A DNA stretch of 64,000 nucleotides from Stenotrophomonas maltophilia (GTDB taxonomy: Bacteria > Pseudomonadota > Gammaproteobacteria > Xanthomonadales > Xanthomonadaceae): assembly GCF_001676385.1 (NCBI RefSeq), contig NZ_LYVJ01000001.1, positions 423,762-487,761 of the forward strand, given 5' to 3'. Made by a program: the position numbers and the translations under genes. Shown in pieces: positions 17,919-26,675 of this stretch (the first letter of the stretch is position 1; each line of letters opens with the position of its first letter). The notes beneath the pieces are model-generated. The model ran no database searches, had not been told where the DNA came from, and was given only the letters and a program-made list of their open reading frames with translations.

Positions 17919-18335
17919 ATGGCCATCGATTCCCTGCCAGCTTCGCCCGCCACGCCGCTTGCCCCGCGCCAGGCAGCGGCCCTGCAGCGCGCCTTGCGCT
18001 ACGTGGATGAGCACCTGTCGCAGCCGCTGCGCGTAACCGACCTGGCGGAGGCGGCCTGTGTGAGCCGCTTCCATCTGGTGCGGCTGTTCCGCACCGGCAC
18101 CGGCGCAAGTCCGCTGCGCTACGTGCGCCGCCGCCGCATCGAGCGTGCCTGCCAGCTGCTGCCCGGTGCGCGGCTGCCGATGTCCTCCCTGGCCCAGCAG
18201 CTGGGGTTCTTCGACCAGAGCCATTTTGTCCGCAGCTTCCGTGCGGAGACCGGCTGCAGCCCCGGCCAATACCGCGCCGGCGATGCCGCCTTGTTGCTTC
18301 CCCTCGATCACGCTTCCAACGGAGTCCATCCATGA
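17919..18335 (+). CDS. AraC-family transcriptional regulator
   Basis: 138 residues from the ATG at 17919; a GTG at 17841 would add a proline/glycine-rich tail and is less likely. The protein is little more than the two-helix-turn-helix domain: RALRYVDEHLSQPLRVTDLA, VSRFHLVRLFRTGTG, then FFDQSHFVRSFRAETGCSPGQYR. It has no room for a large sensing domain, as in MarA/SoxS-type proteins or short cluster-linked regulators. Its stop overlaps the next start (ATGA), so it is cotranscribed with and likely controls the following operon. Confidence 0.85.
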   Translation: MAIDSLPASPATPLAPRQAAALQRALRYVDEHLSQPLRVTDLAEAACVSRFHLVRLFRTGTGASPLRYVRRRRIERACQLLPGARLPMSSLAQQLGFFDQSHFVRSFRAETGCSPGQYRAGDAALLLPLDHASNGVHP

Positions 18336-18988
18336 ATCCTGCCACCGCCACTCCCGCCCCGGCCCTGCTGTCGCCGACCGACCACGCCCTGGTGCTGATC
18401 GACTTCCAGTCGCAGATGGCGTTTGCCACCCACACGATCGACATCTCCGCGCTGCGCAACAACGTCTCGCTGATCGGCAAGGGTGCCAAGGGCTTCAATG
18501 TCCCGGTGCTGCTGACCACGGTGGCCGAGAAATCATTCTCCGGGCCAATGTTCCCGGAACTGCCAGCGATCTTCCCCGGCCAGAAGGTGTTCGATCGCAC
18601 CTCGATGAACACCTGGGAAGACCAACCGGTGATCGATGAGATCAACCGCATCGGCAAGCGTCGCTTGGTTCTTGCGGGCCTGTGGACCAGCGTCTGCATC
18701 GTCGGTCCGGCGCTGTCGGCACTGGCGCAGGGCTTCGAGGTCTACGTGATCACCGACGCCTGTGGCGATGTCAGCGAGGAAGCCCACGAACGCGCGATCA
18801 CCCGCATGGTGCAGGCCGGCGCGGTGCCGATGACCAGCGTGCAGTACCTGCTTGAACTGCAGCGGGACTGGGCGCGTGGCGGAACCTACGACCTGACCAC
18901 CGGTATCGCCCGCGACCACGCCGGTGGCTATGGCATCGGCATCCAGTATGCGAAGAGCATGTTCGGCGCGCAGGAAGGCGGGCACTGA
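18332..18988 (+). CDS. Isochorismatase-family hydrolase (YcaC-like)
   Basis: 218 residues. Catalytic residues of the cysteine hydrolase fold are visible: Asp24 in LVLIDFQSQM, a lysine candidate at 85 and Cys122 in SVCIVGPAL. The DRTSMNTWED stretch is the YcaC-type signature. Family members hydrolyse amides, nitriles or isochorismate-like esters; the YcaC group has no settled substrate. The start overlaps the AraC stop by 4 bases, and DoxX follows after 2 bases. Confidence 0.88.
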   Translation: MNPATATPAPALLSPTDHALVLIDFQSQMAFATHTIDISALRNNVSLIGKGAKGFNVPVLLTTVAEKSFSGPMFPELPAIFPGQKVFDRTSMNTWEDQPVIDEINRIGKRRLVLAGLWTSVCIVGPALSALAQGFEVYVITDACGDVSEEAHERAITRMVQAGAVPMTSVQYLLELQRDWARGGTYDLTTGIARDHAGGYGIGIQYAKSMFGAQEGGH

Positions 18989-18990
18989 GC

Positions 18991-19416
18991 ATGCTGGCCG
19001 GCCATGGCCTCGACCTGGCCCTGCTGTTGCTGCGCGTCGCGGCGGGCGGGTTCCTGCTACCGCACGCGCTGGGCAAGCTGTTCGGCTGGTTCGGCGGCCC
19101 GGGCCTGGCCGGCTTCGCCACCGAGTTGCGCGGCTTCGGCCTGCCAGCGGCGGCGCCGTTGCCGTTGCTGCTGGCCCTGCTGCAGGTGTTGTCCGGGCTG
19201 GCCGTGCTGCTGGGCTGGCAGACCCGCGTCGCCGCAGTTGCGGCGGCGTGCTTCATCGGCTTCACCGTCCTGTTGGCCCTGCCCAAGGGCTGGTTCTGGA
19301 TGCGCGGTGGCGGCGAGTACCCGTTGATGTGGACCGCGGTACTGCTGGCCCTCGCGCTGGCCGGGCCCGGCGCCTGGGCGCTGGACGGCCCCCCCCTTCC
19401 GGGAGACCTTGCATGA
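18991..19416 (+). CDS. DoxX-family membrane protein
   Basis: 141 residues with four hydrophobic helices. LLRVAAGGFLLPHALGKLFGWFGGPG is the N-terminal DoxX motif, and the late GPGAWALDG matches the family end. DoxX proteins sit in the inner membrane and are linked to thiol or quinone redox. It is tightly packed between the hydrolase (2-bp gap) and the amidohydrolase (ATGA overlap), so it belongs to the same pathway. Confidence 0.88.
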   Translation: MLAGHGLDLALLLLRVAAGGFLLPHALGKLFGWFGGPGLAGFATELRGFGLPAAAPLPLLLALLQVLSGLAVLLGWQTRVAAVAAACFIGFTVLLALPKGWFWMRGGGEYPLMWTAVLLALALAGPGAWALDGPPLPGDLA

Positions 19417-21383
19417 CCCACGATTCCCTCGACCACGGCCGCCGCAATGTCGTGCTGGCCGGAAGCGCCGCCGTTGCGCTCGGCCTGGCCGGCCGCGCCG
19501 GTGCCGCACTCGATTCCCCTTCCAAGGAGCGCCGCATGCGTACGCTTGTCATCCGCAACGCCCGCATCACCACCCTCGACCCGCAGCAGCCGCATGCACA
19601 GGCGCTGGCCGTGCAGGAGGGGCGCATCGTTGCCGTCGGCAGCGACGAGGAGATCATGCGGGGCTGGGGCAATGAAGCGACCCTGATCGACGCGCAGGGG
19701 CGACGGCTGCTGCCTGGCCTCAACGACAGCCACACCCACCTGATCCGGGGAGGCCTGAACTACAACCTGGAGCTGCGTTGGGATGGCCTGCGCTCGCTGG
19801 CCGATGCGATGGCGATGCTCAAGGCCCAGGTTGACCGCACCCCTGCGCCGCAATGGGTACGCGTGGTGGGCGGCTTCACCGCCGCACAGTTCAATGAGAA
19901 GCGGCTGCCGACCCTGCAGGAACTCAACGACATCGCGCCGGATACGCCGGTGTTCCTGCTGCACCTGTATGACCGCGCGCTGCTCAACCGCGCCGCGCTG
20001 CGCGCCTGCGGCTACAGCAAGGACACACCGGATCCACCGGGCGGGCAGATCGTGCGCGATTCGCTGGGCAACCCGACCGGGCTGCTGCTGGCCAAGCCCA
20101 ACGCACTGATCCTGTACGCCACGCTGGCCAAGGGCCCGCGCCTGCCGATCGAATACCAGGCCAACTCGACGCGCCACTTCATGCGTGAACTGAACCGGCT
20201 CGGCATCACCTCGGTGATCGACGCCGGTGGTGGCTTCCAGAACTACCCCGAGGACTACCAGGTGATCGAGCAGCTGCATCGCGACGACCAGCTGACGGTG
20301 CGCATCGCCTACAACCTGTTCACCCAGAACAAGGGCAAGGAGGTCGACGACTTCCGTGGCTGGAGCGAGATCCTGCAGCCGCGCCAGGGCGACGACCTGC
20401 TGCGCCACAATGGTGCCGGGGAAATGCTGGTGTTCTCGGCGGCCGACTTCGAACTGTTCAACGAACCGCGTCCGGAACTGCCGCCGGGGCTGGAACCGGA
20501 GCTGCACGACGTGGTGAAGCTGCTGGTCGAGAAGCGTTGGCCGTTCCGCATCCACGCCACCTATGACGAGAGCATCAGCCGCATCCTCGATGTCTACGAA
20601 CAGGTCAACCGCGAGGTGCCGTTCGATGGCCTGCACTGGTTCATCGACCACGCCGAGACCATCACCCCGCGCAACATCGAGCGCATCCGCGCGCTGGGCG
20701 GTGGCATCGCCGTGCAGCACCGCATGGCCTATCAGGGTGAGGCCTTCGTCGAACGCTACGGTGTGCAGGCCGCGCGGCACACGCCGCCAGTGAAGCGGAT
20801 GCTGGCCGAGGGCGTGCCGGTGGGGGCCGGTACCGATGCTACCCGCGTTGCCAGCTACAACCCGTGGGTGGCGCTGTCCTGGCTGGTGACCGGGCGCACC
20901 GTGGGCGGTCTGGCCCTGTATGGCGATGAGAACCTGCTCGAACGCGAGCAGGCGCTGCGACTGTGGACCCAGGGCAGTGCCTGGTTCTCCGGAGACGAAG
21001 CGGCGAAGGGCACGCTGAAGGCAGGCCAGCTGGCCGATTTCATTCTGCTCTCGGCCGACTTCTTCCGTGTCGATGACGCGCAGATCGCCGACATCACCAG
21101 CGTGTTGACCGTGGTCGGTGGCCGTATCGTGCATGCCGACGATGACTATGCCGGGCTGGCGCCGCAGCTGCCGCCGGCCATGCCCGACTGGTCCCCGGTC
21201 AACCGGTTTGGCGGCTACCACGTGGGGGGTGCCGCGACCGGGCTGGCGGCCGCCCGGCATCACCACCACGGCGTGGCCTGCCGCACGCACGGCGCACACG
21301 GCCATGCTGCGCAGCACGCGGCACCCACCGATGACCTGACCGCATTCTGGGGTGCGATGGGGTGCTCGTGCTTCGCCTTCTGA
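19413..21383 (+). CDS. YtcJ-type amidohydrolase with Tat-like signal
   Basis: 656 residues from the ATG at 19413 overlapping the DoxX stop. The N terminus (GRRNVVLAGSAAVALGLAG) resembles a twin-arginine signal, suggesting export of a folded metalloenzyme. The amidohydrolase_3 fold shows DSHTHL, HATYDES, IDHAE and GTDATR metal/catalytic motifs. YtcJ relatives cleave amides, carbamates or formamides. The C terminus is odd: a His-rich stretch (about 615-640) ends in GCSCFAF, a possible metal-binding tail. A second ATG at residue 42 could give a cytoplasmic form. Confidence 0.85.
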   Translation: MTHDSLDHGRRNVVLAGSAAVALGLAGRAGAALDSPSKERRMRTLVIRNARITTLDPQQPHAQALAVQEGRIVAVGSDEEIMRGWGNEATLIDAQGRRLLPGLNDSHTHLIRGGLNYNLELRWDGLRSLADAMAMLKAQVDRTPAPQWVRVVGGFTAAQFNEKRLPTLQELNDIAPDTPVFLLHLYDRALLNRAALRACGYSKDTPDPPGGQIVRDSLGNPTGLLLAKPNALILYATLAKGPRLPIEYQANSTRHFMRELNRLGITSVIDAGGGFQNYPEDYQVIEQLHRDDQLTVRIAYNLFTQNKGKEVDDFRGWSEILQPRQGDDLLRHNGAGEMLVFSAADFELFNEPRPELPPGLEPELHDVVKLLVEKRWPFRIHATYDESISRILDVYEQVNREVPFDGLHWFIDHAETITPRNIERIRALGGGIAVQHRMAYQGEAFVERYGVQAARHTPPVKRMLAEGVPVGAGTDATRVASYNPWVALSWLVTGRTVGGLALYGDENLLEREQALRLWTQGSAWFSGDEAAKGTLKAGQLADFILLSADFFRVDDAQIADITSVLTVVGGRIVHADDDYAGLAPQLPPAMPDWSPVNRFGGYHVGGAATGLAAARHHHHGVACRTHGAHGHAAQHAAPTDDLTAFWGAMGCSCFAF

Positions 21384-22645
21384 GCCTGGCGTTGCTGGCC
21401 GTACCCTCGCTCGCGCTGGCCTGCGAGGGTGGGCACTGCAGTGAGGTGGGAGACGGCCAACTGCAGTGGGATGCCTCGCTGCGCTTGCGTGGCCTGTACT
21501 ACGACCCGGCCCGGTTCGGCATCGGCGGCAGCGAAGATGGCTACGGCCTGCTGCGTGCACTGGCTTCGGCCACCTATGTGGAAGAGGCCTGGCAGGCAAG
21601 GCTGCAGCTGGGGCTGCATGGCGAGAATGGCAAATCCGGTGGCCCGGGCAGGACCGATCGCAGCGCGCTGGACGTGCAGCAGGCGTACTGGCGCTGGCAG
21701 CGCGGCGGTTTCCATCTGCAGCTGGGCCGGCAGGAAGCCGGTTATGGCAGCTCGCGGCTGTTGTCGGTGCGTGATGGACCGAACATCCGCCTGGCGTTTG
21801 ACGGTGCGCGTGCGGGCTGGAAGGGACGCCTGGGCACGCTTGACCTGATGGCACTGCGGCCGGTACAGAACCGGCCGGGCGCCTTCGATGATCGCGGTGA
21901 AAGCGGTTCCCACCTGTGGGGCGCGTACGCGACCACCGCGCATGGTCGCGGTCCGGGGCAATGGGATCTGTACCTGCTGGACTACCGCCGGGAGGGCGCG
22001 CGCTTCGCGTCCGGTTCCGGCACCGAGCGGCGGCGGACTGCGGGCGCGCGCTGGTTCGGCCAGTCCGGTGCACTGGACTGGAACACCGAGCTGGTGGCGC
22101 AGGGTGGTGAACTGCGAACGACCGCCGGTGCGCTCGATATCCGTGCCTGGACGCTGGCCACCGATACGGGGTGGCGCTGGACCGACCTGCGGCTGCAACC
22201 GCGGCTCGGGCTGAAGGCCGACATCGCCAGTGGCGACAGCAACCGACGCGATGCTCGCTTGGGCACCTTCAATGCGCTGTTTCCGAAGTCGGCCTATTTC
22301 AGCGAGGCCAGCTTGCTGGCCCCGGCCAATCTGATGGACCTGCAGCCGACGCTGGCCCTGCGCCTGCACCACGCAGTGACTACGGAACTGGGCGTACAGA
22401 TGGCCTGGAAGCATCGTCGCGCCGATGCGGTCTACACCACGCCGGCGCCGCTGGTGGCGCTGCCGGGCAGCACCGGCGGTGCGCGCCGCATCGGCAACCA
22501 ATACAAATCCGAAACCCGCTGGCAGGCCAGCGAACACTGGCAATGGCAGCTGCAGCTGGCCTGGGTCGACGCCGGTCCTGCGCTGAAGCAGGCCGGTGGC
22601 CAGGACACGCTGTTCGCCTCGATCGTTGGAGCATGGCAATGGTGA
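21362..22645 (+). CDS. Alginate-export-like outer-membrane porin
   Basis: 427 residues from a GTG that overlaps the amidohydrolase end by 22 bases (GTG at 21368 is an alternative). A signal peptide ends near SLALAC. The body is made of alternating strands with WQARLQLGLHGE, FHLQLGRQEAGYGSSRL and a final Trp-Gln-Trp, matching the alginate_export barrel family. Such porins carry small organic solutes across the outer membrane. In this operon it probably takes up or releases the substrate of the amidohydrolase. Confidence 0.8.
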   Translation: MLVLRLLSLALLAVPSLALACEGGHCSEVGDGQLQWDASLRLRGLYYDPARFGIGGSEDGYGLLRALASATYVEEAWQARLQLGLHGENGKSGGPGRTDRSALDVQQAYWRWQRGGFHLQLGRQEAGYGSSRLLSVRDGPNIRLAFDGARAGWKGRLGTLDLMALRPVQNRPGAFDDRGESGSHLWGAYATTAHGRGPGQWDLYLLDYRREGARFASGSGTERRRTAGARWFGQSGALDWNTELVAQGGELRTTAGALDIRAWTLATDTGWRWTDLRLQPRLGLKADIASGDSNRRDARLGTFNALFPKSAYFSEASLLAPANLMDLQPTLALRLHHAVTTELGVQMAWKHRRADAVYTTPAPLVALPGSTGGARRIGNQYKSETRWQASEHWQWQLQLAWVDAGPALKQAGGQDTLFASIVGAWQW

Positions 22646-24285
22646 ACGCAACCGCGTCGCGACCCCCCGCACAGGCCGCAGGTGCCTGGTCCCCTTTGAA
22701 GATCCGGATGTTCCGCTCGATCTGGCTGGCGATCCTGGCCAGCAACATCGGTACCTGGGTCAATGACGTGGCCGCTGCGTGGGTGATGGCCGAGCGCACC
22801 GGCTCGCCGCTGATGGTGGCGCTGGTGCAGTCGGCTACCACGGTGCCGATCGTGCTGTTGGCACTGGCCGCCGGCACGCTGGCCGACATCGTCGATCGCC
22901 GAAGATACCTGCTGGCAACGCAGGGCTGGATGTTGCTGGTCGCGGCCGCGATGGCAGCACTGACCGCGATGGGCCAGCTGACGCCGCAGCTGCTGGTGCT
23001 GCTCACCTTCTGCATGGGCTGCGGTGCGGCGATGGCGATGCCGGCGCAGGCCGCGATCGTGTCCGAGCTGGTGCCGCAGCCGATGCTGGCCTCGGCGGTG
23101 GCGCTGAACTCGATCGGCATCAACATTGCGCGCTCGATCGGTCCAGCCATCGGTGGTGTGATCGTCGCCCAGCTCGGTGCGGTATGGGCTTTCGGTTTCA
23201 ACGCGATCACCTTCGCCGCGATGCTGTCCGTGGTGTGGGGCTGGAAGCGCGACCCGAAGCAGTCCAGCCTGCCACCGGAGGGCTTCGGCGCCGGGCTGAA
23301 GGCGGGGCTGCGTTACGCCAGCCGCGCCGGACGCCTGCAGGCGGTATTGATCAAGTCGGTCGGCTTTTTCTTCTTCGCCGCGGCGATGAACGCCTTGCTG
23401 CCGGTGGTGGTGCGTGGGCAGATGCACGGCGGGGCCGGGCAGTACGGCATGCTGCTCGGCTGCATCGGCATCGGTGCAGTGGGCGGCGCGTTGCTGTTGC
23501 CGAAGCTGCGCGCACAGCTGGATCGCGATCTGCTTGTGCTGCTGGCGACGTTGTCACTGGCGATGAGCCTGGTCGGGCTGGCGCTGACCCGCAGCTGGTA
23601 CGTGCTCCCAGCGGTCATGCTGGTCAATGGCTTCGCCTGGATCACGGTGCTGTCGTCGCTGCAGATCGCTGCGCAGACCGCGGTGCCAGCGTGGGTGCGT
23701 GCGCGGGCACTGGCGCTGTACATCATGGTGTTTTCCGGCGGCATGGCGGCGGGCGGGCTCAGCTGGGGCGCGCTTGCACAGCGCACGTCGCCTGAGCTGG
23801 CCTTGCTGGTGGCTGCGGCAGGCGCGGTGATTGGAGGGCTGCTGGTATGGCGCGTGCGCATCGCTGGCACCGAGGATCTGAACCTGCGTCCGGCCGGGCA
23901 CTGGCCGGCACCGGAACTGTCGGTACCGGTATCGAATGACCGCGGGCCGGTGCTGGTCACGATCGAGTACCGCATCGCTGACGCCGATCGCGCTGGGTTC
24001 CAGGCGCAGATGCGCGCGCTGGGCACGATCCGTCGCCGCGATGGCGCGGTGGTCTGGGGCGTGGTCGAGGACGTGGCGACACCGGGAGTCCATCTGGAGT
24101 ATTTCGTGACCCCGTCGTGGCTGGAGCACCTGCGCCAGCATGAGCGCATCACCGCCGACGACAAGGCAATCCAGGAAGCGTTGCGCCGCCTGCACAGGGG
24201 CGAGCGCGCACCGGTGGTGCGTCACTTCGTGGGCGGCCACGATCCGCTGCCGGCCGGCGTGCCACACCACCACAGCGACATCTGA
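22639..24285 (+). CDS. MFS exporter, EntS (MFS_3) type
   Basis: 548 residues from the ATG at 22639, which has GGAG upstream and overlaps the porin by 7 bases; an ATG at 22633 is possible. It has an N-terminal MFS core of about 12 helices (FRSIWLAILASNIGTWVNDV start, LADIVDRRRYLL loop) and a C-terminal cytoplasmic domain of about 110 residues (from PVLVTIEYRI to HFVGGHDP) resembling the monooxygenase-like tail of this family. The EntS group exports enterobactin and drugs. It ends the operon. Confidence 0.88.
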   Translation: MVNATASRPPAQAAGAWSPLKIRMFRSIWLAILASNIGTWVNDVAAAWVMAERTGSPLMVALVQSATTVPIVLLALAAGTLADIVDRRRYLLATQGWMLLVAAAMAALTAMGQLTPQLLVLLTFCMGCGAAMAMPAQAAIVSELVPQPMLASAVALNSIGINIARSIGPAIGGVIVAQLGAVWAFGFNAITFAAMLSVVWGWKRDPKQSSLPPEGFGAGLKAGLRYASRAGRLQAVLIKSVGFFFFAAAMNALLPVVVRGQMHGGAGQYGMLLGCIGIGAVGGALLLPKLRAQLDRDLLVLLATLSLAMSLVGLALTRSWYVLPAVMLVNGFAWITVLSSLQIAAQTAVPAWVRARALALYIMVFSGGMAAGGLSWGALAQRTSPELALLVAAAGAVIGGLLVWRVRIAGTEDLNLRPAGHWPAPELSVPVSNDRGPVLVTIEYRIADADRAGFQAQMRALGTIRRRDGAVVWGVVEDVATPGVHLEYFVTPSWLEHLRQHERITADDKAIQEALRRLHRGERAPVVRHFVGGHDPLPAGVPHHHSDI

Positions 24286-24289
24286 CGAA

Positions 24290-24353
24290 AAAAGGGGACG
24301 GAGGGGATTAAGTCGTTTGTGCACAAACGACTTAATCCCCTCCGTCCCCTTTT
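24290..24353. repeat. 64-bp perfect palindrome, dispersed repeat copy 1
   Basis: A perfect 32+32 bp palindrome centred on TTGTG|CACAA, with arms beginning AAAAGGGGACGGAGGGGATT. A second copy with the same arm but a different loop is at 46526-46601. It begins 5 bases after the MFS stop and could also terminate transcription. Confidence 0.95.
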
Positions 24354-24357
24354 CTGT

Positions 24358-24383
24358 GCGGCGGCGCCAGGCGGCGCCGCCGC
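24358..24383. terminator. GC-rich hairpin, probable terminator
   Basis: An 11-bp stem GCGGCGGCGCC / GGCGCCGCCGC with loop AGGC lies just before the 3' end of the haloperoxidase gene and after the 64-bp palindrome. No T tract is present. Confidence 0.6.
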
Positions 24384-24389
24384 GGTGCG

Positions 24390-25214
24390 TCACTTACGTG
24401 CGAACGCCAACAGGTCAGCGTTGAACTGCTCGGCGTGGGTGAGGGTCAGGCCGTGCGGTGCACCGGCATATACCTTCAGCTCGGCATTCTTGATGATCTG
24501 CGAGGACAGCTTGGCCGAGGCGTCGAACGGCACGATCTGGTCGTCATCACCGTGCACGACCAGTGCCGGCACGTCGATCTTCTTCAGGTCCTCGGTGTAA
24601 TCCACTTCCGAGAACTCATGCACGCAGTCGTACTGTCCCTTGACGCCACCGAGCATGCCCTGCAGCCAGAACGCATCACGCATGCCCTGGGTGACGTTGT
24701 TACCGTCGCGGTTGGCGCCGAAGAACGGCGTGGTCAGGTCCTTGAAGAACTGCGAGCGGTCGCCGCCGGTGCCCTTGCGGATACCGTCGAAGACCTCCAG
24801 CGGAGTGCCGGCCGGGTTGCTGGCGGTCTTCAGCATCAGCGGCGGCACGGCGCCGACCAGCACCACCTTGGCCACGCGCTTGCTGCCGTGGCGGCCGATG
24901 TAGTGGGCCACTTCGCCACCACCGGTGGAGTGGCCGACCAGAATCGCGTCCTTCAGGTCCAGCGCCTCGATCACGGCCGCCAGGTCATCGGCGTAGGTAT
25001 CCATGTTGTTGCCGTCCCAGGTCTGGCTGGAGCGGCCATGGCTGCGGCGGTCGTGGGCGACCACACGGTAGCCGTTCTGGCCCATGAACAGCATCTGCGG
25101 ATCCCAGGCGTCGGACGACAGCGGCCAACCGTGGGCGAACACGATCGGCTGGCCGGTGCCCCAATCCTTGTAGAAGATGCGGGCGCCGTCGTTGACGGTG
25201 ACATAGTTGCTCAT
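24390..25214 (-). CDS. Cofactor-free chloroperoxidase-like alpha/beta hydrolase
   Basis: 274 residues. Nucleophile Ser96 sits in GHSTGGGE, the exact elbow of non-heme haloperoxidases; the acid is Asp225 in [11 protein letters not shown] and the histidine is His254 in [10 protein letters not shown]. The oxyanion region [12 protein letters not shown] is also typical. Such enzymes are esterases that can make peracids (perhydrolase/chloroperoxidase activity) and often answer oxidative stress. It is monocistronic, divergent from the gene at 25404. Confidence 0.92.
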   Translation of the reverse strand: MSNYVTVNDGARIFYKDWGTGQPIVFAHGWPLSSDAWDPQMLFMGQNGYRVVAHDRRSHGRSSQTWDGNNMDTYADDLAAVIEALDLKDAILVGHSTGGGEVAHYIGRHGSKRVAKVVLVGAVPPLMLKTASNPAGTPLEVFDGIRKGTGGDRSQFFKDLTTPFFGANRDGNNVTQGMRDAFWLQGMLGGVKGQYDCVHEFSEVDYTEDLKKIDVPALVVHGDDDQIVPFDASAKLSSQIIKNAELKVYAGAPHGLTLTHAEQFNADLLAFARK

Positions 25215-25403
25215 TGCAGGTTCCTTGGCGGAAGGGAGGAAAGGCAGGGCAGGTCGCCGCTGCCTCCGGCAGTAGAGCGCAGTGGCGGCCGGGCAGCTTG
25301 CACGGCTGTGCCGGATTGATGCCGGGGGTGACGCCTATCGCTCTGGCGCGAAGTGGCGAGTCTGCCGACGATGGTGGCATTCCCTTGGCAAACGAGGCTC
25401 AGG

Positions 25404-25793
25404 ATGCCAAAAGGACGATGGAGCGCGCTGCTGGCCCTGCTGCTGGCGTCGGCCGTGCAGGCGCAGACCAACGTCTACAAGTGCGTGGACGGGCCGCACC
25501 CGGTCTACCAGCAGACACCGTGCCAAGGCCGGGCAGAGTGGCGCTGGGAAGTGCCGCGGGCGCGGCCGTCGGCGGGAGGTGCGGCCATCGACGCGGACAG
25601 CCGGGCGCACGCCGCGCCGCGCACGCGAAGGAGGCCGGCGCGTGCGCAGGGGGCGCTGATAACCATCAGCGCCGACCCCGCCGCCTGTGATGGGGCACGG
25701 CGGCAACGTGGCAGGGTGTTGGCGAAGGCGAGGCGACTGGACTTCGTGCAGCGCCGCCAGTTGGACGACCTGGTGCACGACGCCTGCCGCTGA
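25404..25793 (+). CDS. Exported DUF4124-like protein
   Basis: 129 residues from the ATG at 25404 (AGG just upstream); an upstream ATG at 25353 is less likely. Signal peptide residues 1-20 end at AVQAQ. Next comes a TNVYKCVDGPHPVYQQTPC stretch, a short version of the DUF4124 domain found at the start of many exported Gammaproteobacterial proteins. The rest is Arg/Ala-rich and probably flexible. Function unknown. Confidence 0.75.
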   Translation: MPKGRWSALLALLLASAVQAQTNVYKCVDGPHPVYQQTPCQGRAEWRWEVPRARPSAGGAAIDADSRAHAAPRTRRRPARAQGALITISADPAACDGARRQRGRVLAKARRLDFVQRRQLDDLVHDACR

Positions 25794-25820
25794 AGCCCAT
25801 CGGGGGAGGCCGGAAACCAC

Positions 25821-25842
25821 AACGGCGCCAAGCGGCGCCGTT
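25821..25842. terminator. Bidirectional hairpin terminator
   Basis: A 9-bp perfect stem AACGGCGCC / GGCGCCGTT with loop AAGC lies between the converging genes at 25793 and 25869. Confidence 0.7.
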
Positions 25843-25868
25843 GCGGGGTGGATGCCGGACGCGCCCGC

Positions 25869-26576
25869 TCAGGGACCGTCGCTGGCCGTAGCTGGTGCGG
25901 GCACGCCGTCCGGCTTGGGCAGGCTCAGCTCGGGGTTGCCCTGTTCGGCCTGCAGGATCTGGATACGGCGCTGCAGGGCATCCAGCTGGCTGTTGGTGCT
26001 CTGCACGTCGGTGCTGAGGCTGACGGCCTGCTGCTGGGCCTGCTGCAGGGCGGCACTGACCTGCGCCGACTGCGCCTGCTGCTGTTCCATCTCCTGCTGC
26101 AGGGCGCGCAGGCGTTCCTCGTTATAGGCCACCAGGCGTTCGGTGTAGCGCTTGCCGGCTTCCAGGCGGGTAGTGTCGATGTAGACCTGGGCCAGCTGCT
26201 CGGACTGCTGTGCGAAGGTGCGATAGACACGCTCGGCATTGTCGACCGCGTCGGTCCTGATCACCCGCCAGAAGTTCTTGTCCTGGAAGAGGGCGACGTA
26301 GTAGGTCAGGGTATTGGCGTTGAACAGCAGGCTTGCGCCGTAGTTGCCGTTGTAGGTGGTGCGCAGCTCGGTCAGCTGGCGCGCATCCATCAACTGCTTC
26401 AACTCTTCGACGGTGTTGCGCACCACTGGCGCGGCCGTCGCGGCCGGCGCCGTGGCGGCCTCGCGATCACCACGTGCTGCCATCGCCGGCGGTGCCCCCA
26501 GCATCATGACCACGGCCAGCACTGCCGCGCCGCGCGCGCGCCGGACCAAGACCGCGCCCCCTGAAGTTTCTCGCAT
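25869..26576 (-). CDS. Exported DUF2968-family protein
   Basis: 235 residues from the ATG at 26576 (an open frame to 26672 begins before it). A hydrophobic signal (about 15-33) is followed by LRTTYNGNYGASLLFNANTLTYYVALFQDKN-type sequence, the DUF2968 signature, then a long coiled coil (about 120-210) rich in Gln and Glu. It lies 99 bp beyond the last Tad gene on the same strand; whether it belongs to the pilus operon is open. Function unknown. Confidence 0.75.
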   Translation of the reverse strand: MRETSGGAVLVRRARGAAVLAVVMMLGAPPAMAARGDREAATAPAATAAPVVRNTVEELKQLMDARQLTELRTTYNGNYGASLLFNANTLTYYVALFQDKNFWRVIRTDAVDNAERVYRTFAQQSEQLAQVYIDTTRLEAGKRYTERLVAYNEERLRALQQEMEQQQAQSAQVSAALQQAQQQAVSLSTDVQSTNSQLDALQRRIQILQAEQGNPELSLPKPDGVPAPATASDGP

Positions 26577-26675
26577 GTCTAGACCATCCACGGATGAAGT
26601 GTGGTTGAAATGAAGGTAGTTCCCCGCCAGGAGTCTAGCATGGGCACGCGCGCGGCCAAGGGCGTCCGTCACGGC

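Noticed and set aside
18798..22073. 1091-codon open frame on the minus strand
   Set aside because: It overlaps the hydrolase, DoxX, amidohydrolase and porin genes, which have clear motifs and coupled starts. Its protein is Arg/Ala/His-rich with no domain.
24290..24353. Reading the 64-bp palindrome only as a terminator
   Set aside because: The same arm sequence recurs at 46526-46601 with a different loop. An ordinary terminator would not keep 28 bases of arm identical, so it is listed as a dispersed repeat that may also terminate.
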